Assembly: GCF_052076145.1 (NCBI RefSeq)
Contig: NZ_CP197246.1
Location: 3,596,001 to 3,660,000 of the forward strand
Direction: 5' to 3'
DNA length: 64,000 bases
Origin: Kitasatospora sp052076145
GTDB lineage: Bacteria > Actinomycetota > Actinomycetes > Streptomycetales > Streptomycetaceae
A program made the position numbers and the translations under genes. Below the pieces are notes generated by a model, which saw only the letters and a list, made by a program, of their open reading frames with translations, had not been told where the DNA came from and did not search any database. The number at the start of each line of letters is the position of its first letter. The first letter of the stretch is position 1. Shown piece after piece: positions 15,287 through 24,603 of this stretch.

Positions 15287-17899
15287 ATGAGCGAACATCG
15301 GCGGAGGTCGTCCAACCCGGGCGGCGGTGAGCAGCCCCCGGGCCGTGGAGCACCGGACGGGCACCCGTACGCCTACGGGTCGCCGCCCGAGGGCGCACCC
15401 AGGTACGACCGGCCGCGTCCGGCTGCCCGGCAGACGGCGCAGCAGCCCCGGATGACCAGGGCCGAGATGCGCAAGCAGTCCGGGAAGGCGGGCCGGGGCA
15501 AGCAGACGAGCACGGCCGCCTCCGGCCAGATCGGCCGGGCCGACGGCGGCAAGGGCGGCAGCGGCGGGCCGGGGAAGAAGCGGTTCATCGACTACCCCCG
15601 CTTCGGCAAGCAGGGGGTCTGGCGCTGGATGCCCTCCTGGAAGCAGATCCTGACGGCCGTCCTGGTCTTCTTCGGCAGCTGCGTCGCGGCGATCGGCATC
15701 GCGTACGCGAACACCGACGTCCCGGACCCGAAGGCCGTGGTCAAGGACCAGAACAACATCTACTACTGGCAGGACGGGACGGAGATGACCCGCCAGGGGT
15801 CGACCAACCGTCAGATCGTCCAGCTGGGGGAGATCAGCCCGAACGCCCGCAAGGCCGTGATCGCCGCCGAGAACGAGACCTTCGAGACGGACAGCGGCAT
15901 CGACCCCAAGGGCATCGCGCGCGCCATCTACAACATGGCGACGGGTGGTCAGACCCAGGGTGGTTCGACCATCACCCAGCAGTACGTGAAGAACACCTAC
16001 CTGAGCCAGGAGCAGACGCTCAGCCGCAAGGTGGACGAGCTCTTCATCACGCTGAAGGTCAATCAGGAGAAGTCCAAGGACGAGATCCTGACGGACTACC
16101 TGAACACCAGCTGGTTCGGCCGCAACGCGACGGGCATCCAGGCCGCCGCGCAGGCGTACTACGGCGTGGACGCGAAGAACCTCGACGTCTGCCAGAGCGC
16201 GATGCTGGCCGGCCTGCTCAAGGGCGCGGCCCTCTACGACCCGACCATCGCGGCCAACAAGCCGCGCATGGTCGAGCGGTGGAACTGGATCCTGGGCCGG
16301 ATGGTGATCACCAAGGCGATCACCCCGGAGGAGAAGGCCAAGTGTGCGACCTTCCCGGAGCCGATCCCGAAGAAGGCCGCGGCCAACATGAACGGTGAGA
16401 TCAGCTACCTGGTCGACACCGCGAACAAGTACGTGCTGGGCAAGGACCCGAAGCTCACCCAGGCCATCCTGGACCGCGGTGGCTTCCAGATCTACACGAC
16501 CTTCGACAAGGGCAAGGTCGACGCGCTCAAGAAGGCCGTCGACGACGTGAAGTCGGAGACGCTCAACGCGCAGAAGCGCCCGACGACGGACACCTTCGTC
16601 CAGGTGGGTGCGGCCTCGGTGGTGCCGAACGACGGCGCGATCGTCGCCATCTACGGCGGTGACGGCGTGGAGAACAAGCACTACACCAACAACGCCGACG
16701 GTTTCGGTGTGCCGGTCGGCTCGACCTTCAAGCCCTTCGTGCTGGCCACCGCGATGCAGACGGGTGTGCTCACCAAGAAGGGCCCGGACGGCGGGCCCGC
16801 CAAGATCAGCCCGGACAGCCGCTACCTGGCCGACGACATGGCCCAGATCTACCGGGCCGACGGCTCGCCGGCCATGGAGAACGGCAAGCCCTACCACCAG
16901 AAGAACGACAGCACGGGCGACAAGGGCTACGTCACGCTGAAGACCGCCATGCAGTACTCGTACAACGTCCCGTTCGTGCAGCTCGGCCAGGACGTCGGCG
17001 GCAACAACGTCAAGGACATGCTGATCAAGCTCGGCTTGGTCAAGCAGGACCAGAAGCCGGACCCGCTCGCGCCGCCCTCCACCCTGACCTTCCCGCTCGG
17101 CACCTCGACGCCCAGCGCGATCCGGATGGCCTCGGCGTACTCGGTCTTCGCGGCCCAGGGCCAGCAGACCGACCCGTACTCGGTGCTCAAGCTCGTCCAG
17201 GACGGCGTTCAGCAGCCGAACTTCGACAAGCCGAAGGCGAGGACGGCGCTGGACCAGGCCGTCGCGAACAGCATCACGGACGTGCTGCAGAACGTGGCGG
17301 AGAACGGCACCGGCAAGAAGACCAACGAGCTGGGCCGCCCGGTCGCGGGCAAGACCGGTACCACCGACGCCGGCACCTCGGCCTGGTGGGTCGGCTACAC
17401 CCCGCAGCTGGCCACCTCGGTCGGCATGTGGCGCGAGGAGCCGGGCAAGCCCGGTCTGCTCTCGCTGGACGGCACCGCCGGTCACCCCTCGGTGCACGGT
17501 GGTGACTTCCCGACCGACATCTTCACCCGCTACATGAAGGTCGCGCTGAACGGCCAGGAGAAGCTGGACTTCCCGACCGCACAGCCGGTCGGCGAGACCG
17601 TCAACTCCTCGGGCGCCCCGTCGACCGACTCGCCGTCGCCCTCGCCGTCCGACTCGCCGTCGACGGCCAGCGCGCCGGCCAGCCTGCCGCCGGTCACCAC
17701 GCCGAGCCCCAGCGCCAGCCGGTCGGCCAGCCCGAGCAGCTCGCCGAGCGCCTCCTCGACCTGTCTGCTCGGCCTGTGCGACTCGCCCCCGCCGGTGCCC
17801 TCGCCCTCGCCGAGCCGGACGAGGCCGGGCCCGCCCTCCTCACCACCCGCCTCACCCAGCTCGACCGGCCCGGGGCTGAGCGGCAACTCACCGGGCTGA
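15287..17899 (+). CDS. bifunctional class A penicillin-binding protein
   Basis: This 870-residue protein has a basic Gly-rich cytoplasmic N-terminus, one membrane helix (about 117-138), a GT51 glycosyltransferase domain (catalytic Glu195 in AENETFE; GGSTITQQYVKN) and a transpeptidase domain with SxxK (Ser479-Lys482), SxN (Ser558-Asn560) and KTG (Lys689). A Ser/Pro-rich tail of about 100 residues holds one Cys-Leu-Leu-Gly-Leu-Cys element. It polymerises and cross-links peptidoglycan. The ATG is supported by AGGAG upstream. The GT51 motif has Asn after the catalytic Glu where many families have Asp. Neighbours femX and the racemase-like gene also concern the cell wall. Confidence 0.93.
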   Translation: MSEHRRRSSNPGGGEQPPGRGAPDGHPYAYGSPPEGAPRYDRPRPAARQTAQQPRMTRAEMRKQSGKAGRGKQTSTAASGQIGRADGGKGGSGGPGKKRFIDYPRFGKQGVWRWMPSWKQILTAVLVFFGSCVAAIGIAYANTDVPDPKAVVKDQNNIYYWQDGTEMTRQGSTNRQIVQLGEISPNARKAVIAAENETFETDSGIDPKGIARAIYNMATGGQTQGGSTITQQYVKNTYLSQEQTLSRKVDELFITLKVNQEKSKDEILTDYLNTSWFGRNATGIQAAAQAYYGVDAKNLDVCQSAMLAGLLKGAALYDPTIAANKPRMVERWNWILGRMVITKAITPEEKAKCATFPEPIPKKAAANMNGEISYLVDTANKYVLGKDPKLTQAILDRGGFQIYTTFDKGKVDALKKAVDDVKSETLNAQKRPTTDTFVQVGAASVVPNDGAIVAIYGGDGVENKHYTNNADGFGVPVGSTFKPFVLATAMQTGVLTKKGPDGGPAKISPDSRYLADDMAQIYRADGSPAMENGKPYHQKNDSTGDKGYVTLKTAMQYSYNVPFVQLGQDVGGNNVKDMLIKLGLVKQDQKPDPLAPPSTLTFPLGTSTPSAIRMASAYSVFAAQGQQTDPYSVLKLVQDGVQQPNFDKPKARTALDQAVANSITDVLQNVAENGTGKKTNELGRPVAGKTGTTDAGTSAWWVGYTPQLATSVGMWREEPGKPGLLSLDGTAGHPSVHGGDFPTDIFTRYMKVALNGQEKLDFPTAQPVGETVNSSGAPSTDSPSPSPSDSPSTASAPASLPPVTTPSPSASRSASPSSSPSASSTCLLGLCDSPPPVPSPSPSRTRPGPPSSPPASPSSTGPGLSGNSPG

Positions 17900-17934
17900 C
17901 CGGCAGCCCGCCCGGTTGACCGGGCCCCGCACCG

Positions 17935-17967
17935 GACGGCGGCTCTCCCCTCGGGAGGGCCGCCGTC
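17935..17967 (+). terminator. PBP gene terminator hairpin
   Basis: GACGGCGG (17935-17942) pairs with CCGCCGTC (17960-17967), with an inner CTCCC/GGGAG pairing, about 35 bp past the PBP stop. Confidence 0.65.
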
Positions 17968-18088
17968 GGCGTTCCCGGGGCCCGGGGGCGGTGCCCGGCC
18001 GGTGCGCCACCTGCCCAGGAGGCCCGGGGCAGTGGTATTTACCAGGGCCTCCTCGTCCGGCCGGGGCCGGTGCGGCATCATGTCCGCC

Positions 18089-19657
18089 ATGACGTCGAGC
18101 GAACCTGACGAGAACCCCGGCCCGGCCGTGACCACGGTCGGACCGCTGCCCGGCACCGTGGTCGTCCCGGCGGACGAGGACCCGGTCGCCGAGGCGGGCA
18201 GCGAGGTGCTCGGCGGGCCGCCCGGCCGACGGGCCCTGCTCGGGGTCTCCTGGTGGGTGCCGGCCCGCTTCCTGGCGCTCGCGGTGATCGTCACGTGCGT
18301 GCTCGGCATGGTGCAGAAGCTGCCCTGCTACGACGGCGGCTGGTTCCACGGCGCCACCGCCCAGTACACCCACGCCTGTTACAGCGACATCCCGCACCTC
18401 TTCACCGGGCGCGGCTTCTCGGTCGGGCTGCACCCCTACCTCGACAAGCTGCCGCAGCCCAGCCCGGACATGCAGTACCTGGAGTACCCGGTGCTGACCG
18501 GGCTCTTCATGCAGATCGCCGGCTGGCTGACGCCGCTCGGCGGCACCGGGGAGAGCCGCGAGCAGTGGTTCTGGATGATCAACGCCGGGATGCTGCTGGT
18601 CTGCGCCGTGGTGATCGTCGTCGCGCTCACCCGCACCCACCGCCGCCGCCCCTGGGACGCGCTGCTCTTCGCCCTCGCGCCCTGCCTGGCCCTCGACGCC
18701 ACCATCAACTGGGACCTGCTCGCCGTCGCGCTGGCCGCCGTCGCGATGGCCTACTGGTCCGGCAGCCGCCCGGTCTGGGCCGGGGTCTTCATCGGCCTGG
18801 CCACCGCCGCGAAGCTCTACCCCGTGCTGCTGCTCGGCCCGCTGCTGGTGCTCTGCTGGCGGGCCGGCCGGTGGCGGGCCTTCGGCCAGGCGGCCGGTGC
18901 CGCCGCCGCGGCCTGGCTGATCGTCGACCTCCCGATTATGCTGGCCAACTGGCAGGGCTGGGCGACCTTCTACACCTTCAGCCAGACCCGCAAGGAGGAC
19001 TACGGCTCGTTCTGGCTGATCCTCATGCAGGACCGCAACCAGCAGTTGGACACCCTCAACACCTGGATCGCCATCCTGCTCGTGGTCTGCTGCCTCGCGA
19101 TCGGCTGGCTCGCGCTGTCCGCCCCCCGGCGCCCGCGCTTCGCCCAGCTGGCCTTCCTGGTGGTCGCGGCCTTCATCCTCACCAACAAGGTCTACTCACC
19201 GCAGTACGTGCTCTGGCTGATCCCGCTCGCCGCGCTGGCCCGCCCGCGCTGGCGGGACTTCCTGATCTGGCAGGCCTGCGAGGCGCTGTACTTCCTCGGC
19301 ATCTGGTCGTACCTGGGCTTCGTCAGCGACTCCAAGCAGCACGGCATCGGCCAGGACTGGTACCACTTCGCCGTCGTCCTGCACCTGGCCGGGACGCTCT
19401 ACCTGTGCGGGATGATCGTCCGCGACATCCTGCTCCCCGAGCGCGACCCCGTCCGCTGGGACGGCAGTGACGACCCGTCGGGCGGTGTGCTCGACCACGC
19501 GCCCGACGTCTTCGTGCTCGGCGCCGCCCGCCGGCTGGGCGAGGAGCGGACGTACGAGGAGTTCCGCCTGGACGACCTCGACTGGGTCTCGGCCGGGGGC
19601 GACCGCCAGTCCGATGACGGGAAGTCCGACGACCGGAAGCCCGACGGGACGGCCTAG
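18089..19657 (+). CDS. GT87 family membrane glycosyltransferase (DUF2029)
   Basis: This roughly 522-residue polytopic protein has about 10 hydrophobic helices and the GT87 pattern (NWDLLAVALAAVAMAYW, then ATAAKLYPVLLLGPL). The family includes polyprenol-phosphate-mannose-dependent mannosyltransferases such as PimE; the acceptor here is not predictable. ATG 18089 is chosen over 18080 on N-terminal composition. Its stop codon TAG overlaps the TAG of the convergent racemase-like gene. Confidence 0.75.
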   Translation: MTSSEPDENPGPAVTTVGPLPGTVVVPADEDPVAEAGSEVLGGPPGRRALLGVSWWVPARFLALAVIVTCVLGMVQKLPCYDGGWFHGATAQYTHACYSDIPHLFTGRGFSVGLHPYLDKLPQPSPDMQYLEYPVLTGLFMQIAGWLTPLGGTGESREQWFWMINAGMLLVCAVVIVVALTRTHRRRPWDALLFALAPCLALDATINWDLLAVALAAVAMAYWSGSRPVWAGVFIGLATAAKLYPVLLLGPLLVLCWRAGRWRAFGQAAGAAAAAWLIVDLPIMLANWQGWATFYTFSQTRKEDYGSFWLILMQDRNQQLDTLNTWIAILLVVCCLAIGWLALSAPRRPRFAQLAFLVVAAFILTNKVYSPQYVLWLIPLAALARPRWRDFLIWQACEALYFLGIWSYLGFVSDSKQHGIGQDWYHFAVVLHLAGTLYLCGMIVRDILLPERDPVRWDGSDDPSGGVLDHAPDVFVLGAARRLGEERTYEEFRLDDLDWVSAGGDRQSDDGKSDDRKPDGTA

Positions 19658-20682
19658 CGGTCGACGACCCGGTCGAAGTGGGTCGTGGTGTGGCGGGTGT
19701 TGAGCGGCAGCTCGTCGCCGATCGCCGGCGGCTTCGCGTCGGCGGGCAGGAAGAGGATGCTGACCTGCATGTGCGGGGGCTCGGCGAACCAGAGCTGACG
19801 GCCGGACCAGGAGTACGGCGAGAGCGTCCGGTTGACGGTCGCCAGGCCGGCTCGGGCCAGGCCTTTGGCCCGCGGCACCATGCCGTGCAGGTACTTCGGC
19901 GCCTCCAGGCCGACGCCGTGCGCCGTGCCGCCGGTCACCACCAGCAGGTGCCCGTCCGAGGGCGCCTTGTGCTGGCGGTAGCCGTACCGCTCGCCCCTGG
20001 CGATCGGGGTGACGTCCAGGACGGTGGCGCGGGCCGTCAGCGCACCGGTGTCACCGAGCCAGAGCCGGGTGCCGATCCGGGAGCGGAAGACCGTCGCCGG
20101 GAACTGCCCGGCGAGCCGGGCGAGATCGGCCGCGCCGAGGTGGCTGAGGAAGACCGTGCCGGTCGGCAGGCCGACCGCCGCGATCGCCGAGACCCACTCG
20201 GCGACCTCGGCCACCGGGTCCGAGCCGTCCGGCCGGTCCAGCGGCAGGTGCAGGGCGAAGCCCTCAAAGACGACGCCGTCCACCGGCAGCCGGGCCAGAT
20301 CGGCCCGGCCGATCCCGTGCCGCCGCATGCTCGTCATGCACTCCACCACCACCCGGGTGCCGTACGGCAGCGCCCGCAGCGACTCCACGTGCGCGACCGT
20401 CCGGACCACCCGGGCCGGGAGGTCGAGCGGCTCCTCGCCGACCCGGTACGGGGTGAGCACCAGTAGGTCGTCCGGGTAGTGGACGAGCGCGGCGTGCGCC
20501 TCGGCGGCCGTCCCCACGGCGAGCATCCCCGTCCCCAGCCGCCGCGCCTCCGCCGCCAGCCGGTCGTTCCCCAGGCCGTACCCGTTGCCCTTGGCGACCG
20601 GCACCAGCCCGGGGAACTCGGCCAGCACGGCCTGCTGGTGGGCCCGCCAGCGGGCGGTTTCCACGGACAGCGAGAGGGTCAT
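19654..20682 (-). CDS. alanine racemase-like PLP enzyme
   Basis: This 342-residue protein has the fold-type III PLP-lysine motif near the N-terminus (Lys31 in VPVAKGNGYGLG), and an alanine-racemase-type barrel and C-terminal beta domain. It is divergent from the housekeeping Alr type. It lies 34 bp downstream of femX on the same strand, so it is probably co-transcribed and may supply or modify an amino acid for peptidoglycan. The C-terminal catalytic tyrosine region is not clear, so racemase activity is unproven. Confidence 0.75.
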   Translation of the reverse strand: MTLSLSVETARWRAHQQAVLAEFPGLVPVAKGNGYGLGNDRLAAEARRLGTGMLAVGTAAEAHAALVHYPDDLLVLTPYRVGEEPLDLPARVVRTVAHVESLRALPYGTRVVVECMTSMRRHGIGRADLARLPVDGVVFEGFALHLPLDRPDGSDPVAEVAEWVSAIAAVGLPTGTVFLSHLGAADLARLAGQFPATVFRSRIGTRLWLGDTGALTARATVLDVTPIARGERYGYRQHKAPSDGHLLVVTGGTAHGVGLEAPKYLHGMVPRAKGLARAGLATVNRTLSPYSWSGRQLWFAEPPHMQVSILFLPADAKPPAIGDELPLNTRHTTTHFDRVVDR

Positions 20683-20716
20683 CGGTACTCCCCGAGAGAA
20701 AAAAGTAGGTGCAGTC

Positions 20717-21835
20717 TCAGCGGCGCGACATGTAGAGGTCGAGCGCCTTGTGCAGGAGCTTGTTGAGCGGGAAGTCCCACTCCCCGAGGTACTCGGCGGC
20801 CTGCCCGCCGGTGCCCACCTTGAACTGGATCAGCCCGAAGAGGTGGTCGTCCTCCTCCAGGGTGTCGCTGATGCCGCGCAGGTCGTAGATCCCGGCGCCG
20901 AGCGCGTACGCGTCGCGCATCATCCGCCACTGGATCGCGTTCGACGGCTTGACCTCGCGCTTGTGGTTGGCGGAGGCGCCGTAGGAGTACCAGACGTGCT
21001 CACCGACCGTCAGCATCGTGGTCGCGGCCAGCGGTTCGCCCTCGTGGTACGCGACGTAGAGCCGCATCCGGTCCGGCCCCTCGGCGGCCAGTGCCTTCCA
21101 CATCCGCTGGAAGTAGGCCAGCGGGCGCGGGGTGAAGTGGTCCCGGGCAGCGGTCACCAGGTAGAGCTGGTGGAAGACCCCGAGGTCCTCGTAGCCGCCC
21201 TGGACGACCTCGACGCCGCTCTTCTCGGCCTTCTTGATGTTGCGGCGCCAGAGCTGGTTGAAGCCGCGCTGGACGTCGTCCAGTGAGCGGTTGGCCAGCG
21301 GCACCTGGAAGACGTATCGGGGTTGGACGTCGCCGAAGCCGGCGCCGCCGTCCTCGCCCTGGAGCCAGCCGGACTTGCGCAGGCGGTCGGCGACCTCGAA
21401 GGCCCTCGGCTCGTACCAGTCGGGCTCGACGTCGCGCAGGCGCTTGGCCTCCTTGCCGGCGATCGCCTCCTTGATGGTGGGGGCCTCCCAGCGGCGGATC
21501 ACCACCGGCGGGCCCATCTTCACCGAGAACGCGCCCTGCTTCTTCAGGTGCGCCAGCATCGGCTCCAGCCACTGCTCCAGATCCCGGTCGAACCAGTCGA
21601 TCACCGGGCCCTCGGGCAGGTACGCCAGGTACCGCTTCACCTTGGGCAGCTGCCGGTAGAGCACCAGACCCGCGCCGACCTGCTCGCCGGAGGGCTCGAA
21701 CCAGCCGATGCTCTCCGAGCGCCACTCGGCCTTCACGTCGCCCCACGAGGGCACCTGCATGTGACTGGCCGACGGGCGGCTACTGACGAAAGCCAGGTGT
21801 TCCTCGCGGGTGATCGTCCTCAGGCGCAAGCTCAT
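20717..21835 (-). CDS. femX: FemX-type peptidoglycan bridge aminoacyltransferase
   Basis: This 372-residue FemABX protein has tandem GNAT-like folds (RRNIKKAEKSGVEV, the C-terminal GIYDLRGI) typical of tRNA-dependent peptide-bridge transferases. In Streptomyces coelicolor the gene at this place, FemX, adds the first residue (Gly) to the stem-peptide side chain of peptidoglycan precursors. The neighbouring racemase-like gene and small membrane gene have the same order there, which supports orthology. Confidence 0.88.
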   Translation of the reverse strand: MSLRLRTITREEHLAFVSSRPSASHMQVPSWGDVKAEWRSESIGWFEPSGEQVGAGLVLYRQLPKVKRYLAYLPEGPVIDWFDRDLEQWLEPMLAHLKKQGAFSVKMGPPVVIRRWEAPTIKEAIAGKEAKRLRDVEPDWYEPRAFEVADRLRKSGWLQGEDGGAGFGDVQPRYVFQVPLANRSLDDVQRGFNQLWRRNIKKAEKSGVEVVQGGYEDLGVFHQLYLVTAARDHFTPRPLAYFQRMWKALAAEGPDRMRLYVAYHEGEPLAATTMLTVGEHVWYSYGASANHKREVKPSNAIQWRMMRDAYALGAGIYDLRGISDTLEEDDHLFGLIQFKVGTGGQAAEYLGEWDFPLNKLLHKALDLYMSRR

Positions 21836-21920
21836 GCTGGGGTTTTCCTCCTCGGTCGGCTGGTCCAGGGGTGACCCTATCGCCCGAATGGTCCGTTTCG
21901 GGCGGGTGGCGCCAACGCGA

Positions 21921-21972
21921 CGGCGCCCTCCTCGCAGACCTGTGCACAGGTATCTACGCGAGGAGGACGCCG
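21921..21972 (-). terminator. long hairpin with nested palindrome
   Basis: CGGCGCCCTCCTCGC (21921-21935) pairs with GCGAGGAGGACGCCG (21958-21972) with one mismatch. The loop holds the palindrome ACCTGTGCACAGGT (21938-21951). It lies between the small membrane protein gene and femX, and probably terminates the former. Confidence 0.6.
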
Positions 21973-22062
21973 TAAGTTACGCCATCAGGGGGGCTTGGTC
22001 CGGGCCGGTCAGGGTGAGTGAGGCTCCGCTCGGCGCGAGCCGGTCATCGCACGCCCCCGCCG

Positions 22063-22368
22063 CTAGAGCCCGCCGAACAGCCCACCGTGCGCGAGGCCGA
22101 TGCCGAAGCCGAACAGCGACGCGCCGAGCGCGATGACCACGACGAACCGCTCCGCCGTGGTGACCGAGATGAACTGGCCCCAGAGGCCGGTGACGATCCC
22201 GGCCAGGCCGGTCCACGAGCTCAGCATGTGCAGCCCGTGGAAGAACGAGGTGATGAACGCCAGCAGGCCGAACACCACGGTCAGGCCGACGAGCGTGTTC
22301 TCGCGAGGGTGCGGATGGCCGTCGGTGTTGAGCGTGACCGACGGGAATCGACGGATGGTCTGTGCCAT
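22063..22368 (-). CDS. small conserved membrane protein
   Basis: This 101-residue protein has three hydrophobic segments (about 27-48, 50-66 and 75-95) and a C-terminal Gly-rich end. ATG 22368 is supported by GGAGGTGGG immediately upstream. A small membrane protein occupies this slot between femX and rpsF in streptomycetes. No function is known. Confidence 0.7.
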   Translation of the reverse strand: MAQTIRRFPSVTLNTDGHPHPRENTLVGLTVVFGLLAFITSFFHGLHMLSSWTGLAGIVTGLWGQFISVTTAERFVVVIALGASLFGFGIGLAHGGLFGGL

Positions 22369-22464
22369 GGAACCCACCTCCTGGGTGGTCTCACGCCCTG
22401 ACGCTCGGGCGCCGTTCTGTACAGATTGCGGCGGTTGGGGCGTGGATCACAACCCCTATGCATT

Positions 22465-22493
22465 TTGTTCGGCCGTACGGGTGCAGGTAGGCT
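22465..22493 (+). promoter_or_regulatory. candidate housekeeping promoter for rpsF operon
   Basis: TTGTTC (22465-22470), 17 bases, TAGGCT (22488-22493): a reasonable SigHrdB-like promoter about 170 bp upstream of the rpsF start. Confidence 0.45.
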
Positions 22494-22557
22494 GTGCGGT
22501 CTGCACTGGTGTAGTTGTGCCCCCGTCTGCCCTCAGGGCGTCGGAGGCCAGATGTCA

Positions 22558-22640
22558 GTCCTCCTCACTACGGTGGGAGGAGGTCGTCACTGCACCAGTG
22601 TCGACGCTGCACAACCCTCCTGCCACGGAGAGACCGTGGC
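22558..22640 (+). promoter_or_regulatory. structured rpsF 5' leader, candidate S6:S18 autoregulatory element
   Basis: Two hairpins lie before the strong AAAGGAGG ribosome site: CCTCCTCAC against GTGGGAGGAGG (about 22560-22584), and GCCACGG (22622-22628) against CCGTGGC (22634-22640). Leaders of rpsF genes commonly bind the S6:S18 complex, but I cannot confirm the conserved bulge of that motif by eye. Confidence 0.4.
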
Positions 22641-22668
22641 CGCTGAGTCCAAAGGAGGTGGGTTTCTC

Positions 22669-22959
22669 ATGCGTCACTACGAGCTGATGGTCATCCTCGA
22701 CCCCTCGGTCGAGGAGCGCGCTGTCTCCCCCCTGATCGAGAACTTCCTCGCTGTCGTCCGCAACGGCGGCGGCAAGGTCGAGAAGGTCGACACCTGGGGT
22801 CGCCGCCGTCTGGCTTACGAGATCAACAAGCAGTCCGAGGGCATCTACTCGGTCATCGACCTGCAGGCCACGCCTGCGGTCGTCAAGGAGCTCGACCGCC
22901 AGCTTGGCCTGAGCGAGTCGGTTCTGCGGACCAAGGTCCTGCGCCCGGACACCCACTGA
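22669..22959 (+). CDS. rpsF: 30S ribosomal protein S6
   Basis: This 96-residue protein begins MRHYELMVILDP and carries TWGRRRLAYEINKQSEGIY, both characteristic of S6. ATG 22669 follows AAAGGAGG. It is first in the rpsF-ssb-rpsR-rplI operon. S6 pairs with S18 on the 30S platform. Confidence 0.97.
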   Translation: MRHYELMVILDPSVEERAVSPLIENFLAVVRNGGGKVEKVDTWGRRRLAYEINKQSEGIYSVIDLQATPAVVKELDRQLGLSESVLRTKVLRPDTH

Positions 22960-23002
22960 GCCACTTCCTGACGCCCTAGGCGTCGGGTGGTTCACGTCCG
23001 CT

Positions 23003-23016
23003 GTTTCACGTGAAAC
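23003..23016. promoter_or_regulatory. parS: parS site 4 (ParB binding)
   Basis: Perfect GTTTCACGTGAAAC palindrome between rpsF and ssb. Confidence 0.95.
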
Positions 23017-23062
23017 AGAGGACGAGCACCGCAGAACTTCTTTCCGAGAGGTCATCACCACC

Positions 23063-23671
23063 ATGGCAGGCGAGACCGTCATCACCCTCGTCGGCAATCT
23101 CGTCGACGACCCCGAGCTGCGCTTCACCCCTTCGGGTGCCGCGGTCGCCAAGTTCCGCATCGCTTCGACGCCGCGGACCTTCGACCGTCAGACCAACGAG
23201 TGGAAGGACGGCGAGAGCCTCTTCCTCACGTGCAACGTCTGGCGTCAGCCCGCGGAGAACGTCGCCGAATCGCTGCAGCGCGGCATGCGCGTCATCGTGC
23301 AGGGCCGACTGCGCCAGCGGTCTTACGAGACCAAGGAAGGCGAGAAGCGCACGGTCTTCGAGGTCGAGGTCGACGAGGTCGGTCCGAGCCTGCGTTCGGC
23401 GACCGCCAAGGTCACCCGGGCCAACCGGTCCGGTGGGCAGCAGGGCGGCCCCGGCGGTGGTTTCGGTGGCGCCAGTGGCGGCGGCTTCGGCGGCGGCCAG
23501 CAGGGCGGCGGCAGCTGGGGAGGCCCGAACCAGGGCAACTCCGGCGGCGGCCAGTCCGGCCCCTCCGACGACCCGTGGGCGTCCAGCACTCCCCCCTCTG
23601 GTGGAAACCAGGGTGGCGGCGGCTGGGGTGCCCCGGCCGGTGGCGGCTACTCGGAAGAGCCTCCGTTCTAG
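23063..23671 (+). CDS. ssb: single-stranded DNA-binding protein
   Basis: This 202-residue protein has an N-terminal OB fold (about 1-115, starting AGETVITLVGNLVDDPELRF), a Gly/Gln-rich disordered linker (about 120-190) and the conserved acidic tip SEEPPF that recruits replication and repair partners. It is the essential, long-linker SSB of the ribosomal operon type. Confidence 0.97.
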   Translation: MAGETVITLVGNLVDDPELRFTPSGAAVAKFRIASTPRTFDRQTNEWKDGESLFLTCNVWRQPAENVAESLQRGMRVIVQGRLRQRSYETKEGEKRTVFEVEVDEVGPSLRSATAKVTRANRSGGQQGGPGGGFGGASGGGFGGGQQGGGSWGGPNQGNSGGGQSGPSDDPWASSTPPSGGNQGGGGWGAPAGGGYSEEPPF

Positions 23672-23684
23672 AGCGGTGCGCGCC

Positions 23685-23728
23685 GAGCCTGCTTCGCGTG
23701 ACCCTTCGGGTCGCCGGAGCACAGGCTC
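23685..23728 (+). promoter_or_regulatory. intercistronic hairpin ssb-rpsR
   Basis: GAGCCTG (23685-23691) pairs with CAGGCTC (23722-23728), with an inner GACCC/GGGTC stem (23700-23712). It could be a partial terminator, or a processing site that sets rpsR/rplI levels relative to ssb. Confidence 0.45.
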
Positions 23729-23805
23729 AGGCATGCTGAGAGATTTCGTGCGACCTGTTGGGTGCCTGGCACCCTGCGGGTCGTGAACCCCAAATGGAGC
23801 ACACA

Positions 23806-24042
23806 ATGGCGAAGCCGCCTGCTCGCAAGCCGAAGAAGAAGGTTTGCGTCTTCTGCAAGGACAAGGTCAACTACGTTGACTACAAGGACACGAACTTGCT
23901 CCGCAAGTTCATCTCCGACCGCGGGAAGATCCGCGCTCGCCGGGTCACCGGCAACTGCACCCAGCACCAGCGTGACGTCGCCACGGCCGTGAAGAACAGC
24001 CGTGAGATGGCGCTGCTGCCCTACACCTCCACCACGCGCTAA
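23806..24042 (+). CDS. rpsR: 30S ribosomal protein S18
   Basis: This 78-residue protein begins MAKPPARKPKKK and has the Cys-Val-Phe-Cys pair of cysteine-containing S18 and the signature RRVTGNCTQHQRDVATAVK. ATG 23806 has GGAG upstream. It sits 17 bp before rplI. Confidence 0.97.
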   Translation: MAKPPARKPKKKVCVFCKDKVNYVDYKDTNLLRKFISDRGKIRARRVTGNCTQHQRDVATAVKNSREMALLPYTSTTR

Positions 24043-24059
24043 GAGAGGGTGACCGAAAC

Positions 24060-24506
24060 ATGAAGATCATCCTCACGCACGAGGTTCCCGGTCTCGGCTC
24101 GGCCGGCGAGGTCGTCGAGGTCAAGGACGGCTACGCCCGCAACTACCTGGTCCCGCGTGGCTTCGCCATTCGCTGGACCCGGGGCGGCCAGAAGGACGTC
24201 GACGCGATCCGTCGCGCCCGCAAGATCCACGAGATCCAGACCCTTGAGGCTGCCAACGAGATCAAGGGCAAGCTCGAGGGCCTCCAGGTCAAGCTGGCCG
24301 TTCGCTCCGGCGACGCCGGCCGCCTGTTCGGCTCGGTGACCCAGGCTGACGTCGTGGAGGCCATCAAGGCCGCCAACGGCCCGGCCGTGGACAAGCGCGC
24401 TGTCGCGATCGGCTCGCCGATCAAGACCGTGGGCACCCACCGTGTCTCCGTCAAGCTGCTCGCCGATGTCCAGGCCAACCTCGACGTTGTCGTCGTCTCC
24501 GCCTGA
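24060..24506 (+). CDS. rplI: 50S ribosomal protein L9
   Basis: This 148-residue protein has the N-terminal L9 domain (MKIILTHEVPGLGSAGEVVEVKDGYARNYL, shown here in parts at 1-30), a long connecting helix and a C-terminal domain. It is last in the operon and is followed by a strong hairpin. Confidence 0.97.
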   Translation: MKIILTHEVPGLGSAGEVVEVKDGYARNYLVPRGFAIRWTRGGQKDVDAIRRARKIHEIQTLEAANEIKGKLEGLQVKLAVRSGDAGRLFGSVTQADVVEAIKAANGPAVDKRAVAIGSPIKTVGTHRVSVKLLADVQANLDVVVVSA

Positions 24507-24535
24507 ACCGAGCGCTAGCTGCTCGCTGTACGTCT

Positions 24536-24569
24536 GAGGGCCGGACTCCCCACGGGGAGTCCGGCCCTC
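24536..24569. terminator. bidirectional terminator, rplI / MATE
   Basis: GAGGGCCGGACTCCCC (24536-24551) pairs perfectly with GGGGAGTCCGGCCCTC (24554-24569). It lies between convergent genes. Confidence 0.9.
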
Positions 24570-24603
24570 GGTCGTTCGTTTCGCTGCTTGTTCCCGCAGC
24601 CGC

